Positions 11,623 through 20,701 of a DNA stretch of 64,000 nucleotides are shown here, piece by piece. The translations under genes and the position numbers were made by a program. The DNA lies in assembly GCA_016719575.1 (NCBI GenBank), contig JADJYV010000013.1, forward strand, positions 1,674,001 to 1,738,000, read 5' to 3'. The notes under the pieces are model-generated. The model was given only the letters and a program-made list of their open reading frames with translations. It did not search any database and had not been told where the DNA came from. The DNA comes from Pseudobdellovibrionaceae bacterium (GTDB taxonomy: Bacteria; Bdellovibrionota; Bdellovibrionia; Bdellovibrionales; Bdellovibrionaceae). Position 1 is the stretch's first letter. Every line of letters starts with the position of its first letter.

Positions 11623-11963
11623 AACGAATACTCCTTTTTCAGACTTTAATTATTCTTTTAGGGGTCACGACCCTATTCTATTTCGGGCCGCGTCATTCTG
11701 CAGAATCATTCTTTTCAGGCGGCCTCTTAATCGCGATCAACTTCATTTTTCTTGGATTTGCCTGGAATTTGGTTTTTCGTAAAAAACTCGTTGCCCTGTC
11801 CGTTCTAATCATTGTATTTAAGTACGCGATTTTAGGAGTCATTATTTATCAACTAGTTAAACAGACTTGGTTGCTTCCCTTTTGGTTTGCAGCAGGTGTG
11901 GCAAGCATGATGATAGCCTCCTTAATTTTTGCAACAACCGCAGGATTTTTTAAAGAAGAATAA
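11619..11963 (+). CDS. atpI: ATP synthase subunit I-like membrane protein
   Basis: 114 residues forming about four hydrophobic helices (about 5-22, 32-51, 58-79 and 88-109). It overlaps atpZ by an ATGA junction and is followed 3 bp later by atpB. This matches the ATP synthase I-chain family, which assists c-ring assembly. Sequence identity in the family is low, so the call depends on topology and operon position. Confidence 0.72.
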   Translation: MKRILLFQTLIILLGVTTLFYFGPRHSAESFFSGGLLIAINFIFLGFAWNLVFRKKLVALSVLIIVFKYAILGVIIYQLVKQTWLLPFWFAAGVASMMIASLIFATTAGFFKEE

Positions 11964-11966
11964 AGT

Positions 11967-12662
11967 ATGGCATTTAACTGGACTCAGCTTATTCCCCAAG
12001 TGGCACATGATCATGACAATGTTGCTGTAGCAACATTTGCATTAACAAGTATTGCGCTCGTTGGAGTTGGACTTGCAGCTCGTGCATCTCTTGGAAAGGG
12101 AGAGGCCGCAATTGTCCCTGCAGGCACCTTTTCTTTAAGGGGTTTGGTTGAGCTGATTACTGAGTTTATAGCAAGTCTTGTAGACACAGTGATCGGTCAT
12201 CATGGAAGGCACTTTACGCCGATGTTTGCGGCGGTTTTCTTTTTCGTATTTTGTAACAACCTCATTGGAATTATTCCTGGAATGACTCCGGCAACAGAAA
12301 ATATCAATACAACATTCGGAATGGGTCTGTTTATGTTTTTAGCTTATAATACGCTAGGAATTAAAGAGAACGGTATTGTAGGTTATTTAAAACATTTTAT
12401 GGGGCCTGTGATTTTCTTGGCCCCACTAATGTTTGTGATTGAGTTGGTTTCTCACATGGTTCGTCCGTTTAGCTTGGGACTTCGATTAGCAAATGTCATG
12501 ATGGGAGACCATACGGTGGTTTCTGTGTTTCTTGATCTTATCCCAATTGGAGCTCCGCTGCCATTTTATGTAATGGGGCTCTTTGTTGCATTTGTTCAGG
12601 CTTTCGTTTTTACATTATTGTCTATGGTGTATGTTGCTTTTGCTACAGCACACGATCACTAA
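11967..12662 (+). CDS. atpB: ATP synthase Fo subunit a
   Basis: Stator channel subunit that moves ions past the c-ring. The 231-residue protein has multiple transmembrane helices, a CNNLIGIIPGMTPAT helix region and the essential arginine in FSLGLRLANVMMGDH (Arg173). The C-terminal helix (FVQAFVFTLLSMVYVA) is typical. The N-terminus is histidine-rich (HDHDN) and the C-terminus ends HDH. No subunit b or F1 gene follows, so this is a separated Fo cluster. Confidence 0.95.
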   Translation: MAFNWTQLIPQVAHDHDNVAVATFALTSIALVGVGLAARASLGKGEAAIVPAGTFSLRGLVELITEFIASLVDTVIGHHGRHFTPMFAAVFFFVFCNNLIGIIPGMTPATENINTTFGMGLFMFLAYNTLGIKENGIVGYLKHFMGPVIFLAPLMFVIELVSHMVRPFSLGLRLANVMMGDHTVVSVFLDLIPIGAPLPFYVMGLFVAFVQAFVFTLLSMVYVAFATAHDH

Positions 12663-12716
12663 TAGGCAGCTAATTTAAAGATAATTATAATCTAAGAAGT
12701 TAAAAGGAGAACACTA

Positions 12717-13025
12717 ATGAAAAACTTCAGCACAAAAATAGTCGTAGCTTTAGCTGCAACTTTAGCAGCAGCACCAGCATTCGCACAGGATGCCGCAGTT
12801 GCCAACTCAGACAAGGGCCTCGTTTCCATTGCAGCAGCATTGGCAATTGGACTAGCCGCTTTTGGTGGAGCTATGGCGCAAGGAAAGGCTGCCGCTTCAG
12901 CTCTAGACGGCATTTCACGCAACCCAGCGGCGTCAGGAAAAATCCTTACACCAATGATTATCGGTCTTGCCTTGATTGAATCATTAGTTATTTACGCTCT
13001 TTTAATCGCTCTACGCCTTTCTTAA
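12717..13025 (+). CDS. atpE: ATP synthase Fo subunit c, with signal-peptide-like extension
   Basis: Rotor-ring proteolipid. Residues 36-58 and 78-100 form the helical hairpin, joined by the polar loop GISRNPAASGK. The ion-binding carboxylate is Glu88 (LIESLVIY). Gln55, Ser89 and Tyr93 also occupy positions that in Na+ c-rings are ligands, while the Thr that follows Ser is Leu here. The first 24 residues look like a cleavable signal peptide (lysines, a hydrophobic alanine run, AFAQ), which is absent from most c subunits. The 102-residue length reflects this. A GGAG ribosome site precedes ATG 12717, and a strong terminator follows. Confidence 0.94.
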   Translation: MKNFSTKIVVALAATLAAAPAFAQDAAVANSDKGLVSIAAALAIGLAAFGGAMAQGKAAASALDGISRNPAASGKILTPMIIGLALIESLVIYALLIALRLS

Positions 13026-13040
13026 TTTTTTAAGAAAAAT

Positions 13041-13072
13041 AAAAAGGCTGGTTAATCTACCAGCCTTTTTTA
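13041..13072. terminator. Intrinsic terminator after atpE, probably bidirectional
   Basis: An A-rich, G/C-cored stem (AAAAAGGCTGGT paired with ACCAGCCTTTTT, six-nt loop) ends in a T run. It lies between the atpE stop and the convergent mutase gene, and the flanking A and T runs would let it work in both directions. Confidence 0.9.
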
Positions 13073-13102
13073 TTTATTGAGAGTTGTCAGCCGAAACCAA
13101 GC

Positions 13103-14470
13103 CTATAGATGCTTGTTAATAATACTTTCTACACGGCTCTTTATCCGATCCAGCCCTTCGCTTGTCGTAGATTCATAACGAACAACAAGCACGGGTTGAG
13201 TGTTTGATGAGCGGCAAAGCGCCCAGCCATCAGAAAAGCTTAGGCGAATTCCATCAGTTAAGTTGGCTTTGTAATCAGCTCCGCCCTTTCCAAAGGCCTC
13301 AATCATTTTTTCTACAATTAAAAGCTTCTTTTCTTCAGTTGTGTCAATGCGAATCTCTGGAGTGTTAAAGGCTGGAGGTAGTCCTTCCAAAAGCTCAGGG
13401 ATCGTTTTGCCCGATTTCGAAAGAATTTCTACAAGTCGAAGGGCCGCGTAGGGCGCGTCATCGTATCCATAATTTCGGTCAGCAAAGAAGATATGTCCGC
13501 TCATTTCTCCGCCAAAAGGAGCTGACTCTATCTTAATCTTTTCTTTTACAAGACTGTGGCCCGTCTTCCACATTATGGGAATCCCACCGCGAGAAGCAAT
13601 ATCATTATAAAGACGATCAGAACACTTTACATCCCCAACAATTTTTGAGCCGGGTTGATTTTTAAGAATGTCGCGCGAAATAATGACCATCAGTTCGTCT
13701 CCGTAAATCATATGACCCCTATGATCGACAACACCAATTCGGTCTGCATCGCCGTCAAAACCGATTCCGCATACGGCGCCTTCTTTTTTAACTTGAGACT
13801 GTAAATCTTTGAGGTTTTTTTCTACGGTTGGATCAGGGTGATGGTTTGGAAATCGGCCATCAGGATCTTCGAACAAAATTGTAGGATTTAAGCCGACGGA
13901 ATTAAAAAGGCCCCGAGCAACAACTCCTCCGGCCCCATTTCCGCAATCTAAAACAACCTTTATATCCTTAAGCTTTCCAAACTCATTTTTATATCTTTCA
14001 AAATAAGCCGGAAGAATGTCGTGCTTGGAAATGCTGCCGTTGCCAACTAAAAAACGGCCACCCTCCATAATTTGTCGAAGCTTTTGAATCTCATTACCAA
14101 AAATTGTAGCTTTTCCAACGGAGATTTTGAATCCATTGTATTCTGGTGGATTATGGCTTCCTGTTACCTGAATAGCGCCATCAACATGAGGTAGCGTAAA
14201 AGTACTAAAATAACATACTGGCGATGTAACCAGGCCGATATGTATAACATGACCCCCGGACTCTGTAATCCCCTTAGTTAGAGCTCCTACTATCTTGGGA
14301 GAGGATAACCGCGCATCGTGACCGAGAACAATATTGGGAGCCGTCTTTCCTGTAGCGTCTTTCATGTAGACAACATAAGCACGCCCCAACGATTCCGCAA
14401 AAGAGTCATCAAACTCTTCGTTGTAAACTCCGCGGATGTCGTATTCTCTGAAAATAACCGGTTTAAACAT
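13103..14470 (-). CDS. Phosphomannomutase/phosphoglucomutase
   Basis: Alpha-D-phosphohexomutase that interconverts hexose 6- and 1-phosphates for nucleotide-sugar and LPS synthesis. Four family motifs are visible: the phosphoserine loop TGSHNPPEYNGFK (Ser105), the metal loop GFDGDADR (Asp239, 241, 243), the sugar loop GEMSGH (321-326) and the phosphate-binding RSSNTQPVLVVR near the C terminus. The 455-residue length matches the AlgC/ManB type rather than GlmM. It is the last gene of a minus-strand run, downstream of pdxA with a 24-bp gap. Confidence 0.93.
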   Translation of the reverse strand: MFKPVIFREYDIRGVYNEEFDDSFAESLGRAYVVYMKDATGKTAPNIVLGHDARLSSPKIVGALTKGITESGGHVIHIGLVTSPVCYFSTFTLPHVDGAIQVTGSHNPPEYNGFKISVGKATIFGNEIQKLRQIMEGGRFLVGNGSISKHDILPAYFERYKNEFGKLKDIKVVLDCGNGAGGVVARGLFNSVGLNPTILFEDPDGRFPNHHPDPTVEKNLKDLQSQVKKEGAVCGIGFDGDADRIGVVDHRGHMIYGDELMVIISRDILKNQPGSKIVGDVKCSDRLYNDIASRGGIPIMWKTGHSLVKEKIKIESAPFGGEMSGHIFFADRNYGYDDAPYAALRLVEILSKSGKTIPELLEGLPPAFNTPEIRIDTTEEKKLLIVEKMIEAFGKGGADYKANLTDGIRLSFSDGWALCRSSNTQPVLVVRYESTTSEGLDRIKSRVESIINKHL

Positions 14471-14494
14471 AAGTCCTCTTTGTCCCTAAATTTG

Positions 14495-15475
14495 TTATTT
14501 TATAGAAGCTTTCACTAGCTTTATACAAGTTTGAATTGCTTCCACCATCGACTCAGCGTGAGCCTTATTTTTTCCAAAAATATCCTTTGCGGTTCCATGA
14601 TCAACACTTGTTCTTACAAACGGAAGGCCTATTGAAATGTGAACCCCTCCAATCCGCTTATGGATCATCTTAAACGGAATCAAACCCTGATCATGATACA
14701 TAGTAAGATAGACAGAAAACTGATTCCATTGCTCCTTCTGAAAAGCGCTGTCCGGGCTTAGCGGAGGAGAGACACGAATGTTTTTTTTCTGAGCCTGTTG
14801 TATTAATTGAGGAAACAGTTGCAATTCTTCCCGCCCGATTAAACCGGCCTCTCCTGCATGGGGATTTATGCCAACAAGTGCAATAGGCTTTTGGCGAAGC
14901 TTCGGAGCAAGGGTTCTGCGAAGTAGATCCGCGGCCTCGAGTGCCCCCAAGAGTGTTTTAGGCGTGAGGCCAGAAGTTACAGTTGAGAGAGGAACATGGG
15001 AGGTCGCGAGCACAACATTAAAGCTTTGACCTAAAAAACCCATAAAGACGGATCGGACGCCAGAGATACGCTTTAAAATATCCGTGTGCCCCATGTCTTT
15101 AAGACCCGCCCGATAAATTTCTGTTTTAGAAATGGGCCCCGTAACAATTCCGTGGATTTTTTTCTGACAGCACCACTTCGCAGAGCGCTCAACCCATAGC
15201 GCGGGAGATTCATTAGAAACAACCTCAACGAGTTGAGTGTAAGTCATTTTTTCTGACAGCAAATATTTAAGGGCATCATCTGGCGAAGAGAAAGAGTTGA
15301 TTTTAAAATGAGATGCAATTCGCATTAAGTTTTTTGGATATGACTTTGGGCTTCTCCAAAGAAGAAAATGTGTCCCGCGCATTGGTCCCAAAGAAAGGAG
15401 CGCTTTTTGAGCAACCTCAAGTCCAATGCCGTCGGTATCGCCAGTGGTAATTGAAATTTTTAGATTGCCCGACAT
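14495..15475 (-). CDS. pdxA: 4-hydroxythreonine-4-phosphate dehydrogenase PdxA
   Basis: NAD-dependent oxidase/decarboxylase of the DXP-dependent pyridoxal phosphate pathway. Recognisable motifs are ITTGDTDGIGLEV at the N-terminus, GPISKTEIYRAGLKDMGHTD, NPHAGEAGLIG and YHDQGLIPFKM with its metal-binding histidine, followed by GLPFVRTSVDHGTA. The 326-residue length is normal. Its ATG lies 2 bp after the stop of the SurA-like gene. pdxA next to surA is a widespread proteobacterial arrangement. Confidence 0.95.
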   Translation of the reverse strand: MSGNLKISITTGDTDGIGLEVAQKALLSLGPMRGTHFLLWRSPKSYPKNLMRIASHFKINSFSSPDDALKYLLSEKMTYTQLVEVVSNESPALWVERSAKWCCQKKIHGIVTGPISKTEIYRAGLKDMGHTDILKRISGVRSVFMGFLGQSFNVVLATSHVPLSTVTSGLTPKTLLGALEAADLLRRTLAPKLRQKPIALVGINPHAGEAGLIGREELQLFPQLIQQAQKKNIRVSPPLSPDSAFQKEQWNQFSVYLTMYHDQGLIPFKMIHKRIGGVHISIGLPFVRTSVDHGTAKDIFGKNKAHAESMVEAIQTCIKLVKASIK

Positions 15476-15477
15476 GC

Positions 15478-16434
15478 TTATTTTTCGTTGATGCGAATGA
15501 AGGCATCTTCGCGTTTAGATAGAAGCCAACTTTTTAGCTGCCGCTTGAAATTTTGTTCAAAAAGAGAAGCCTTGATCTTTTCTTTTTCTTTTTCAAACTT
15601 CGGATCGCTGGTCAATTTTTTGTTAAGAAGTCGGACTATATGAAAGCCCATTCGTGACTTTATAACAGAGGTCGTCTGTCCAGCGTTCAGATTTTGAATA
15701 GAGGCTTCAATCTCTGATAAAAATTCTCCAGACTTAAATGTGCCGAGTAGGCCGCCCGTAGAATAGTTGGGATCCTCGCTGTTTTGCTCGGCGAGAGCTT
15801 CAAAGGAAGCGCCCGCAGTCAGCTTTTGTAAAACAGACTCTGCACGGCGGTTGGCAGCCTCTGCACCACCCTTTTTTGGATTAAAAAAAATGTGAGCAAC
15901 GGTGAATTCATTTACAGTTGTCTTGCGATCAGGAGCACTTTTTAAGTACTCTGCTAACGCCTCATCGTCGGAGATGCGGAGCTTAGACACGACTTCGCTT
16001 TCAATCAAAGCCTGCTTTTCAATTTTACCCTTGAGAAAAGATTGATACTCAGACGTAGAAATTCCTTGTGCCTTAAACGCAGCAAGGACTTCTGCAACGG
16101 AGACGCCATTTTTCTTGGCCATTTCTTTAATCTCTTGTTCGACACGTTCTGCAGTGACGCTGTGATTGAGGCGCGTTATCTCTGATTGTAAAATCTTTTC
16201 GTTAATTAAGTAATCTAGTTGAACGCCTCTCTCTTTGCGGAGAATATCAGCCGTCTTCCCGCTAGGAATCAAAGACTCGTCTATCATTGCCGGAGTTTTG
16301 AACATCTGTTGTAATGCTGCAAAATCAGACTCGAGAATTATCTCACTATTTACGATAGCAACAATTCGCTCAACGGTTTCTGCGTTTAGCGCCAAAGGAA
16401 ATATTAATAATAAAACAGTTACAAGTTTACTCAT
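15478..16434 (-). CDS. surA: SurA-like periplasmic peptidyl-prolyl isomerase/chaperone
   Basis: Periplasmic parvulin-type chaperone for outer-membrane proteins. An N-terminal signal peptide (about 1-18, ending LNAE) is followed by a SurA N-domain (ERIVAIVNSEIILESDF, helical to about 150). One parvulin domain follows (about 168-270) with FTVAHIFFNPKKGG, SEDPNYSTGGLLGTF and SRMGFHIVRLL, then a basic C-terminal helix. Classical SurA has two parvulin domains, so this is a one-domain form. It overlaps the upstream PpiC lipoprotein gene by 8 bp and directly precedes pdxA. Confidence 0.85.
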   Translation of the reverse strand: MSKLVTVLLLIFPLALNAETVERIVAIVNSEIILESDFAALQQMFKTPAMIDESLIPSGKTADILRKERGVQLDYLINEKILQSEITRLNHSVTAERVEQEIKEMAKKNGVSVAEVLAAFKAQGISTSEYQSFLKGKIEKQALIESEVVSKLRISDDEALAEYLKSAPDRKTTVNEFTVAHIFFNPKKGGAEAANRRAESVLQKLTAGASFEALAEQNSEDPNYSTGGLLGTFKSGEFLSEIEASIQNLNAGQTTSVIKSRMGFHIVRLLNKKLTSDPKFEKEKEKIKASLFEQNFKRQLKSWLLSKREDAFIRINEK

Positions 16435-17404
16435 TTTCGGCCCTTGTTTGTACGCTGATTGCCTTAATCAGCTCAATATCTTTCAGGACTTTACTACTTC
16501 TAAGCTGGGCGTCCAACCATTTTACAAACTCGGCCTGTTCACGCTGTGCCATGAGTGCTCGGATAATTTGATTGCGCACCTCTTCTAGGGGAAGCGTTGA
16601 CGCGGCAGCTTTTTTTTCAAGTTTAACAATATGGTATCCAAACGGGCTTTTAATCAAGTGAGTGCTTCCAGGATTAGACTTAAATAAGGGGTCAAAAAAA
16701 TCGACGCTACCCAGCTCGACCCAGCCGACAAGGCCCCCAAGCTTAGCCTCTGGAGCCGTTGAATATTTTTTAGCAAGATCTGCAAAATCGCTGGTTTTCG
16801 CTTGGGCTTTTAAAAGCTCAGACTTTGCTTGTTCATCTGTTACAATTTGACGAATGAAGATGCGGTCCTTTTTCTTAAACTGGGCCTTATGATCTTCGTA
16901 GTATTGTTTAATATCTTCATTCGATGGGGGAGCAATTTGCGCAGTCAGCTTATTAAAAACAGCTCTTTCTATAAGAGTATAGCGCAGTCCCTCTCTCCAT
17001 TCTGAAAACGACATGTTTTCTTGAGCCAAAAGGCGCCTGAAGGACAGGTCATCAGGATAGTTTGATCGATACTTATCAACCTCTTTGTCCAAATCCTTTT
17101 CAGAAATGACTATTTGATTTGCTCGTGCCCAGTCAAGGGTGAGACCCCTGACAATAAAATTGCGGATGACGGACTCCTTGCTTCGCAAAACGGTTGCCGG
17201 GTCCTTGGCCGTTAGAGCATCGAGGTCCTTAAGTTGTCTCGCAAGCAGATTAGAAAACTCTTTTGTGCTTAAGACGTGATCATTTATTTGTACTACTGGC
17301 CGAGTTGAGTTTTTTTGATATCCTGAGGTGCAGGCGGTAAGCCCAATAAAAACTGAGAAAATTAAAAGCCTCGATGAAAAAGCGAAGCTTTCACAGAGTG
17401 TCAC
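16427..17404 (-). CDS. Parvulin-type PPIase lipoprotein
   Basis: The N-terminus has a hydrophobic segment (13-22) ending in lipobox LTAC with Cys25, so this is a lipid-anchored, PrsA-like folding factor. Residues 40-160 are a helical SurA/trigger-factor-like domain. About 180-275 is a parvulin domain (DRIFIRQIVTDEQA, APEAKLGGLVGWVELG, SPFGYHIVKLEK). The start is a GTG at 17404. It is the middle one of three consecutive parvulin genes. An Asp-like inner-membrane retention signal is absent after Cys25 (Thr-Ser), so the membrane destination is open. Confidence 0.85.
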   Translation of the reverse strand: MTLCESFAFSSRLLIFSVFIGLTACTSGYQKNSTRPVVQINDHVLSTKEFSNLLARQLKDLDALTAKDPATVLRSKESVIRNFIVRGLTLDWARANQIVISEKDLDKEVDKYRSNYPDDLSFRRLLAQENMSFSEWREGLRYTLIERAVFNKLTAQIAPPSNEDIKQYYEDHKAQFKKKDRIFIRQIVTDEQAKSELLKAQAKTSDFADLAKKYSTAPEAKLGGLVGWVELGSVDFFDPLFKSNPGSTHLIKSPFGYHIVKLEKKAAASTLPLEEVRNQIIRALMAQREQAEFVKWLDAQLRSSKVLKDIELIKAISVQTRAENE

Positions 17405-17415
17405 TTATGAGCTTC

Positions 17416-18240
17416 CTATTTAACTGCCGAAGGATTGACTTTAATTGGGTATTGCTTTTTTAGCTTATCAAAATAATCGTTAAAGGCTTGTCTGCGCTTT
17501 TCGTCAAAAACAGAAGCTCGAATTTGACGCTTGTTTGCGTCGTCATATGACCGTCGTCCTGTAATTTTGATAACATGAAAGCCAAAGGGAGTCTCAATGA
17601 GCCCCTTTATTTCACCGACCTTGCCATTTAAGGCGGCATCATAATAACTAGGAACGAGAGTCATTCGAGATTGCCAACCAACATCGCCACCAGCTGATTT
17701 ACTAAGTGGGTCATCGGAGTACAGCTTAACCAACTCCTCAAACGGCCGCTTTGATTTTTTTACTTCCTCGAAAATCTCACCGGCTCTTTTTTTGGCCTCA
17801 GCAATTTGCTCTGGGGTCGCAGTTGTTTTGAATTCGATTAGAATATGACTTGTGCGGACTTCCGGGTTGTTTTTATACCAAGCACGCATTTCGGCCTCGG
17901 AAACTTGGATTTTTTGAACTTTTTGTCCAAGATCTTTTTCAAGTAAAGCCTTATACAATTCTTGTTGGAAACGCTCAATAACGATAGGGTCTTTTTCTAA
18001 GCCTCTTTTTTGAGCCTCCTGCAGACCGACCTCATACCGAACCAGATCTTCTAAGAAAAGATTTTTGGGTGGCGGGTTCATAGTCTGAGACTTTATTTCA
18101 GAGTACTTCTTATTGAAGTCATCGAGAGAAATGACCTTTTTGCCAACCGTAGCCACAACCTCAGAGCCTTTTTGGGCAAAGGCTGGGGTGGATGAAATAA
18201 TAAGAGCTCCAAAAATACAAATAAGTGAGGTCAAGTTCAT
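17416..18240 (-). CDS. Secreted parvulin-type peptidyl-prolyl isomerase
   Basis: 274 residues with a signal peptide (about 1-22, ending AFAQ). A short helical N-domain comes next (about 25-125), then one parvulin domain (about 128-235) with VRTSHILIEFKT, SAGGDVGWQSR and TPFGFHVIKITGRR. A basic C-terminal helix ends the protein. It is the first of three tandem PPIase genes, 11 bp before the lipoprotein paralogue, so they are probably co-expressed. It is likely to assist folding in the periplasm; clients are unknown. Confidence 0.88.
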   Translation of the reverse strand: MNLTSLICIFGALIISSTPAFAQKGSEVVATVGKKVISLDDFNKKYSEIKSQTMNPPPKNLFLEDLVRYEVGLQEAQKRGLEKDPIVIERFQQELYKALLEKDLGQKVQKIQVSEAEMRAWYKNNPEVRTSHILIEFKTTATPEQIAEAKKRAGEIFEEVKKSKRPFEELVKLYSDDPLSKSAGGDVGWQSRMTLVPSYYDAALNGKVGEIKGLIETPFGFHVIKITGRRSYDDANKRQIRASVFDEKRRQAFNDYFDKLKKQYPIKVNPSAVK

Positions 18241-18299
18241 ACCTTAAAAGTCCCTTTAAAAAGTTGACGACATACCACATTAAAAAGCTAGCACCCGAT

Positions 18300-18944
18300 T
18301 CAGGATTCAGCAATGAATTTAGCGGCTTGGTGTTTTGCGCCGTGTAGGAACGATTCTAGTTGCTCTGCAAGTATAGAATCTCGAGGATCCTGGTCTTTGG
18401 TCACGGCAGGGATGGGACCTGCCCAATAGATATTTACCTTTGCAAAGGGTTTGGGAAAAAAAGTTTTATTCCAAGCTTTTGGAAAGAAAAGCGCACGATC
18501 AACACTCACGCCGGCATAATAGATTGGACATTGAAGGAGACGAGACAGTTCAAAAACACCAGGTTTTGCCTTGTAAATAGGACCCTTGGGACCATCGACC
18601 GCAAAGGTACAGTTCGACCCTTTGCGCACGAGTCGAACGAGGCCTTTTAGTCCGCCCACACCTCCGCGAGTAGAGGAACCAAAAGTTATTTTTGCCCCCA
18701 TAAGGCGCAAAATAACACCCATCATTTGGCCGTCCTTACTTTGCGATGTCATTGTCACCATATTGTATCGGCTTGCGAGTTGAAGCAGCGCAATTTCATC
18801 TCCGTGCCAATGTGCCATAAGGAAGGGCGTACCATTAGCAAGAGCGCTCTTCATTGAGTCAGGCTCATGCAGCGTCACTCGCCAAGTGAGAGAAACTGCG
18901 CGGTAGATGAGCCAGACTAAAAAGCCTAAAAGATACTTTCTCAA
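18300..18944 (-). CDS. DUF374-type lysophospholipid/lipid A acyltransferase-like protein
   Basis: 214 residues with an N-terminal hydrophobic segment and the DUF374 pattern: MAHWHGDEIALLQL (about 43-56), FGSSTRGGVGGLKGL and the VDGPKGP motif (about 118-124). These resemble the acyltransferase blocks of the LpxL/PlsC superfamily. Members are thought to act on lipid A or phospholipids, and the substrate is unproven. It starts 1 bp after the etfA stop, so it is probably the last gene of the etfB-etfA operon, although the functional link is not obvious. Confidence 0.85.
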   Translation of the reverse strand: MRKYLLGFLVWLIYRAVSLTWRVTLHEPDSMKSALANGTPFLMAHWHGDEIALLQLASRYNMVTMTSQSKDGQMMGVILRLMGAKITFGSSTRGGVGGLKGLVRLVRKGSNCTFAVDGPKGPIYKAKPGVFELSRLLQCPIYYAGVSVDRALFFPKAWNKTFFPKPFAKVNIYWAGPIPAVTKDQDPRDSILAEQLESFLHGAKHQAAKFIAES

Positions 18945-18945
18945 A

Positions 18946-19917
18946 TTAGTGCTTAAGAGCTTTTTTAAACTCTTCAGTTAACTTTGGAACAACGTCGAAG
19001 AGATCTCCAACGATGCCATAAGTGGCTTTTTGAAAAATAGGAGCCGCAGGATCGTTGTTGATGGCAACGACAACTTTACTGCCACTCATGCCCGCTAAAT
19101 GTTGAATAGCTCCTGAAATTCCAACGGCAATATATAAAGTTGGAGCGACGGTTTTGCCCGTCTGTCCTACTTGCATTCCATGGGGAACCCATCCCGCATC
19201 AACAACAGCTCGAGAGGCGCCAACAGTTGCCCCCAAAACGTCGGCAAGGTCATTTAGAAGCTTAAAATTTCCCGCTTCCTTTAAGCCTCGCCCACCCGAA
19301 ACAACAATATTGGCTTCAGTAAGGTCGAGCTTTTCTGATGCGCCATGCACAACCTCCTTTAAAATGGTTTTTAAGTCTGCAACGGCGATCATTGGATGCT
19401 CGACGATTTGAGCTGTTTGTGTGGTGTCTGCAGATGAAACCGGAAGCTGGTTAGCGCGCATGAGTACAATTTTGAGAGGGCTATTTTCAAAACAAACTGA
19501 GGCAAAAGCCTTTCCAGAATAAAGGGGCTTTTTGGCTGTGACAACATCACCAGAAATATTTAACTCCGTGCAATCCGAGGCAATCCCGGTGTTCATCCGA
19601 GCTGCAATCTTAGGAAACAAATCTTTTGCTAAGCTGGAGGCAGAGGCAAGCAATATCTGAGGCTGAGTTTTTTCAAGTACGAAGGTGACAGCAGCAGCAT
19701 AAAGTTCGGGGTTGTAATTGTTAAGGCCGGGATCTTTTATAACATGAACTTCTTTGGCGCCATGGTGGCCCATTTCTTTTGCGGCAACTTCAGCGCCGGA
19801 GCCAACAGCCATACCAATAACAGCATGGCCTGATTTTTTTGCAGCCTGGAGGAGTTCCATTGCCCCACGCTTTAGGGAGCCACTTTTGTGTTCAGCAAAA
19901 ACAAATACTTTTGACAT
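18946..19917 (-). CDS. etfA: Electron transfer flavoprotein alpha subunit
   Basis: FAD-binding subunit that accepts electrons from acyl-CoA dehydrogenases and passes them to the quinone pool. N-terminal nucleotide-binding fold is [13 protein letters not shown]. The FAD domain has [34 protein letters not shown] and the C-terminal [12 protein letters not shown] and [10 protein letters not shown], all diagnostic. The 323-residue length is standard. It lies 7 bp downstream of etfB in the same operon. Confidence 0.96.
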   Translation of the reverse strand: MSKVFVFAEHKSGSLKRGAMELLQAAKKSGHAVIGMAVGSGAEVAAKEMGHHGAKEVHVIKDPGLNNYNPELYAAAVTFVLEKTQPQILLASASSLAKDLFPKIAARMNTGIASDCTELNISGDVVTAKKPLYSGKAFASVCFENSPLKIVLMRANQLPVSSADTTQTAQIVEHPMIAVADLKTILKEVVHGASEKLDLTEANIVVSGGRGLKEAGNFKLLNDLADVLGATVGASRAVVDAGWVPHGMQVGQTGKTVAPTLYIAVGISGAIQHLAGMSGSKVVVAINNDPAAPIFQKATYGIVGDLFDVVPKLTEEFKKALKH

Positions 19918-19924
19918 AATTCAC

Positions 19925-20701
19925 CTATAGCGCTTTCGCTTCGTCTCGTAGAAGTTTAATAAGTTCGGAGGCCTGGGCCGTCGAGTCCCCGGAGAGCATT
20001 TTAACCGCAGGCTTTTCGGGTGGAAGACTAAATTGAGAGAGTCGCACCTTTTGGTCAGAAGCGGAAATGTTTAATGAGGCAAACTCGATCTCTTTTAAAA
20101 CCTTCTTTTTTGCCTTCATAATTCCTGGCAGACTGGCGTAACGGGGGGTGTTTAGGCCCTTGTTAGCTCCAATAACCGCTGGAGTTTTGAGAGCGAAAAT
20201 TTCTTTAGAACCGCCCTCAATGTCTCTCTCCGCAGAGACGCCTTCTGGAGAGATGGAAAGCTTCGAAACCACCGTTACGTGCGGGGCTTTTAAAAATTCT
20301 GCTAGCATTTGGCTTACAGAAGAGGCGTTGTCGTCGATCGCGAGCTTTCCAGTAAAGACGAGAGAAGCTCCACCCTCGCTTGTTATAACCGCAGCAAGCG
20401 CGCGCGCTGTAGAAAAGCAATCCAAACCTTCTGGCGCATTGATAACAAGCCCTTCATCGGCACCCATTGCCAAAGCCGTGCGCAACGATTCTGACACGCG
20501 CTTGGACGGGCCCGCGCTTAAAATGTAAACTTGAGATCCTGGATTAGCCTCGCGACATTTAAGGGCTTCTTCAATTGCGTATTCATCGTAAGGATTGATT
20601 ACCCACTTCACACCGGTGGTGTCTATAGAGTTAGCGTCGGGACTAATCTTCATCTTTGTTTCCGTGTCCGGAACTTGCTTGATACAAACGAAAATTTTCA
20701 T
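19925..20701 (-). CDS. etfB: Electron transfer flavoprotein beta subunit
   Basis: Partner of EtfA. The 258-residue product starts MKIFVCIKQVPDTETKM and contains NPYDEYAIEEAL, the AMP-binding region GADEGLVI and IDDNASSVSQMLAEFL, all typical of EtfB. It is the first gene of the minus-strand etfB-etfA-DUF374 operon and diverges from sdhCAB. The two respiratory modules therefore share a 167-bp control region. Confidence 0.96.
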   Translation of the reverse strand: MKIFVCIKQVPDTETKMKISPDANSIDTTGVKWVINPYDEYAIEEALKCREANPGSQVYILSAGPSKRVSESLRTALAMGADEGLVINAPEGLDCFSTARALAAVITSEGGASLVFTGKLAIDDNASSVSQMLAEFLKAPHVTVVSKLSISPEGVSAERDIEGGSKEIFALKTPAVIGANKGLNTPRYASLPGIMKAKKKVLKEIEFASLNISASDQKVRLSQFSLPPEKPAVKMLSGDSTAQASELIKLLRDEAKAL

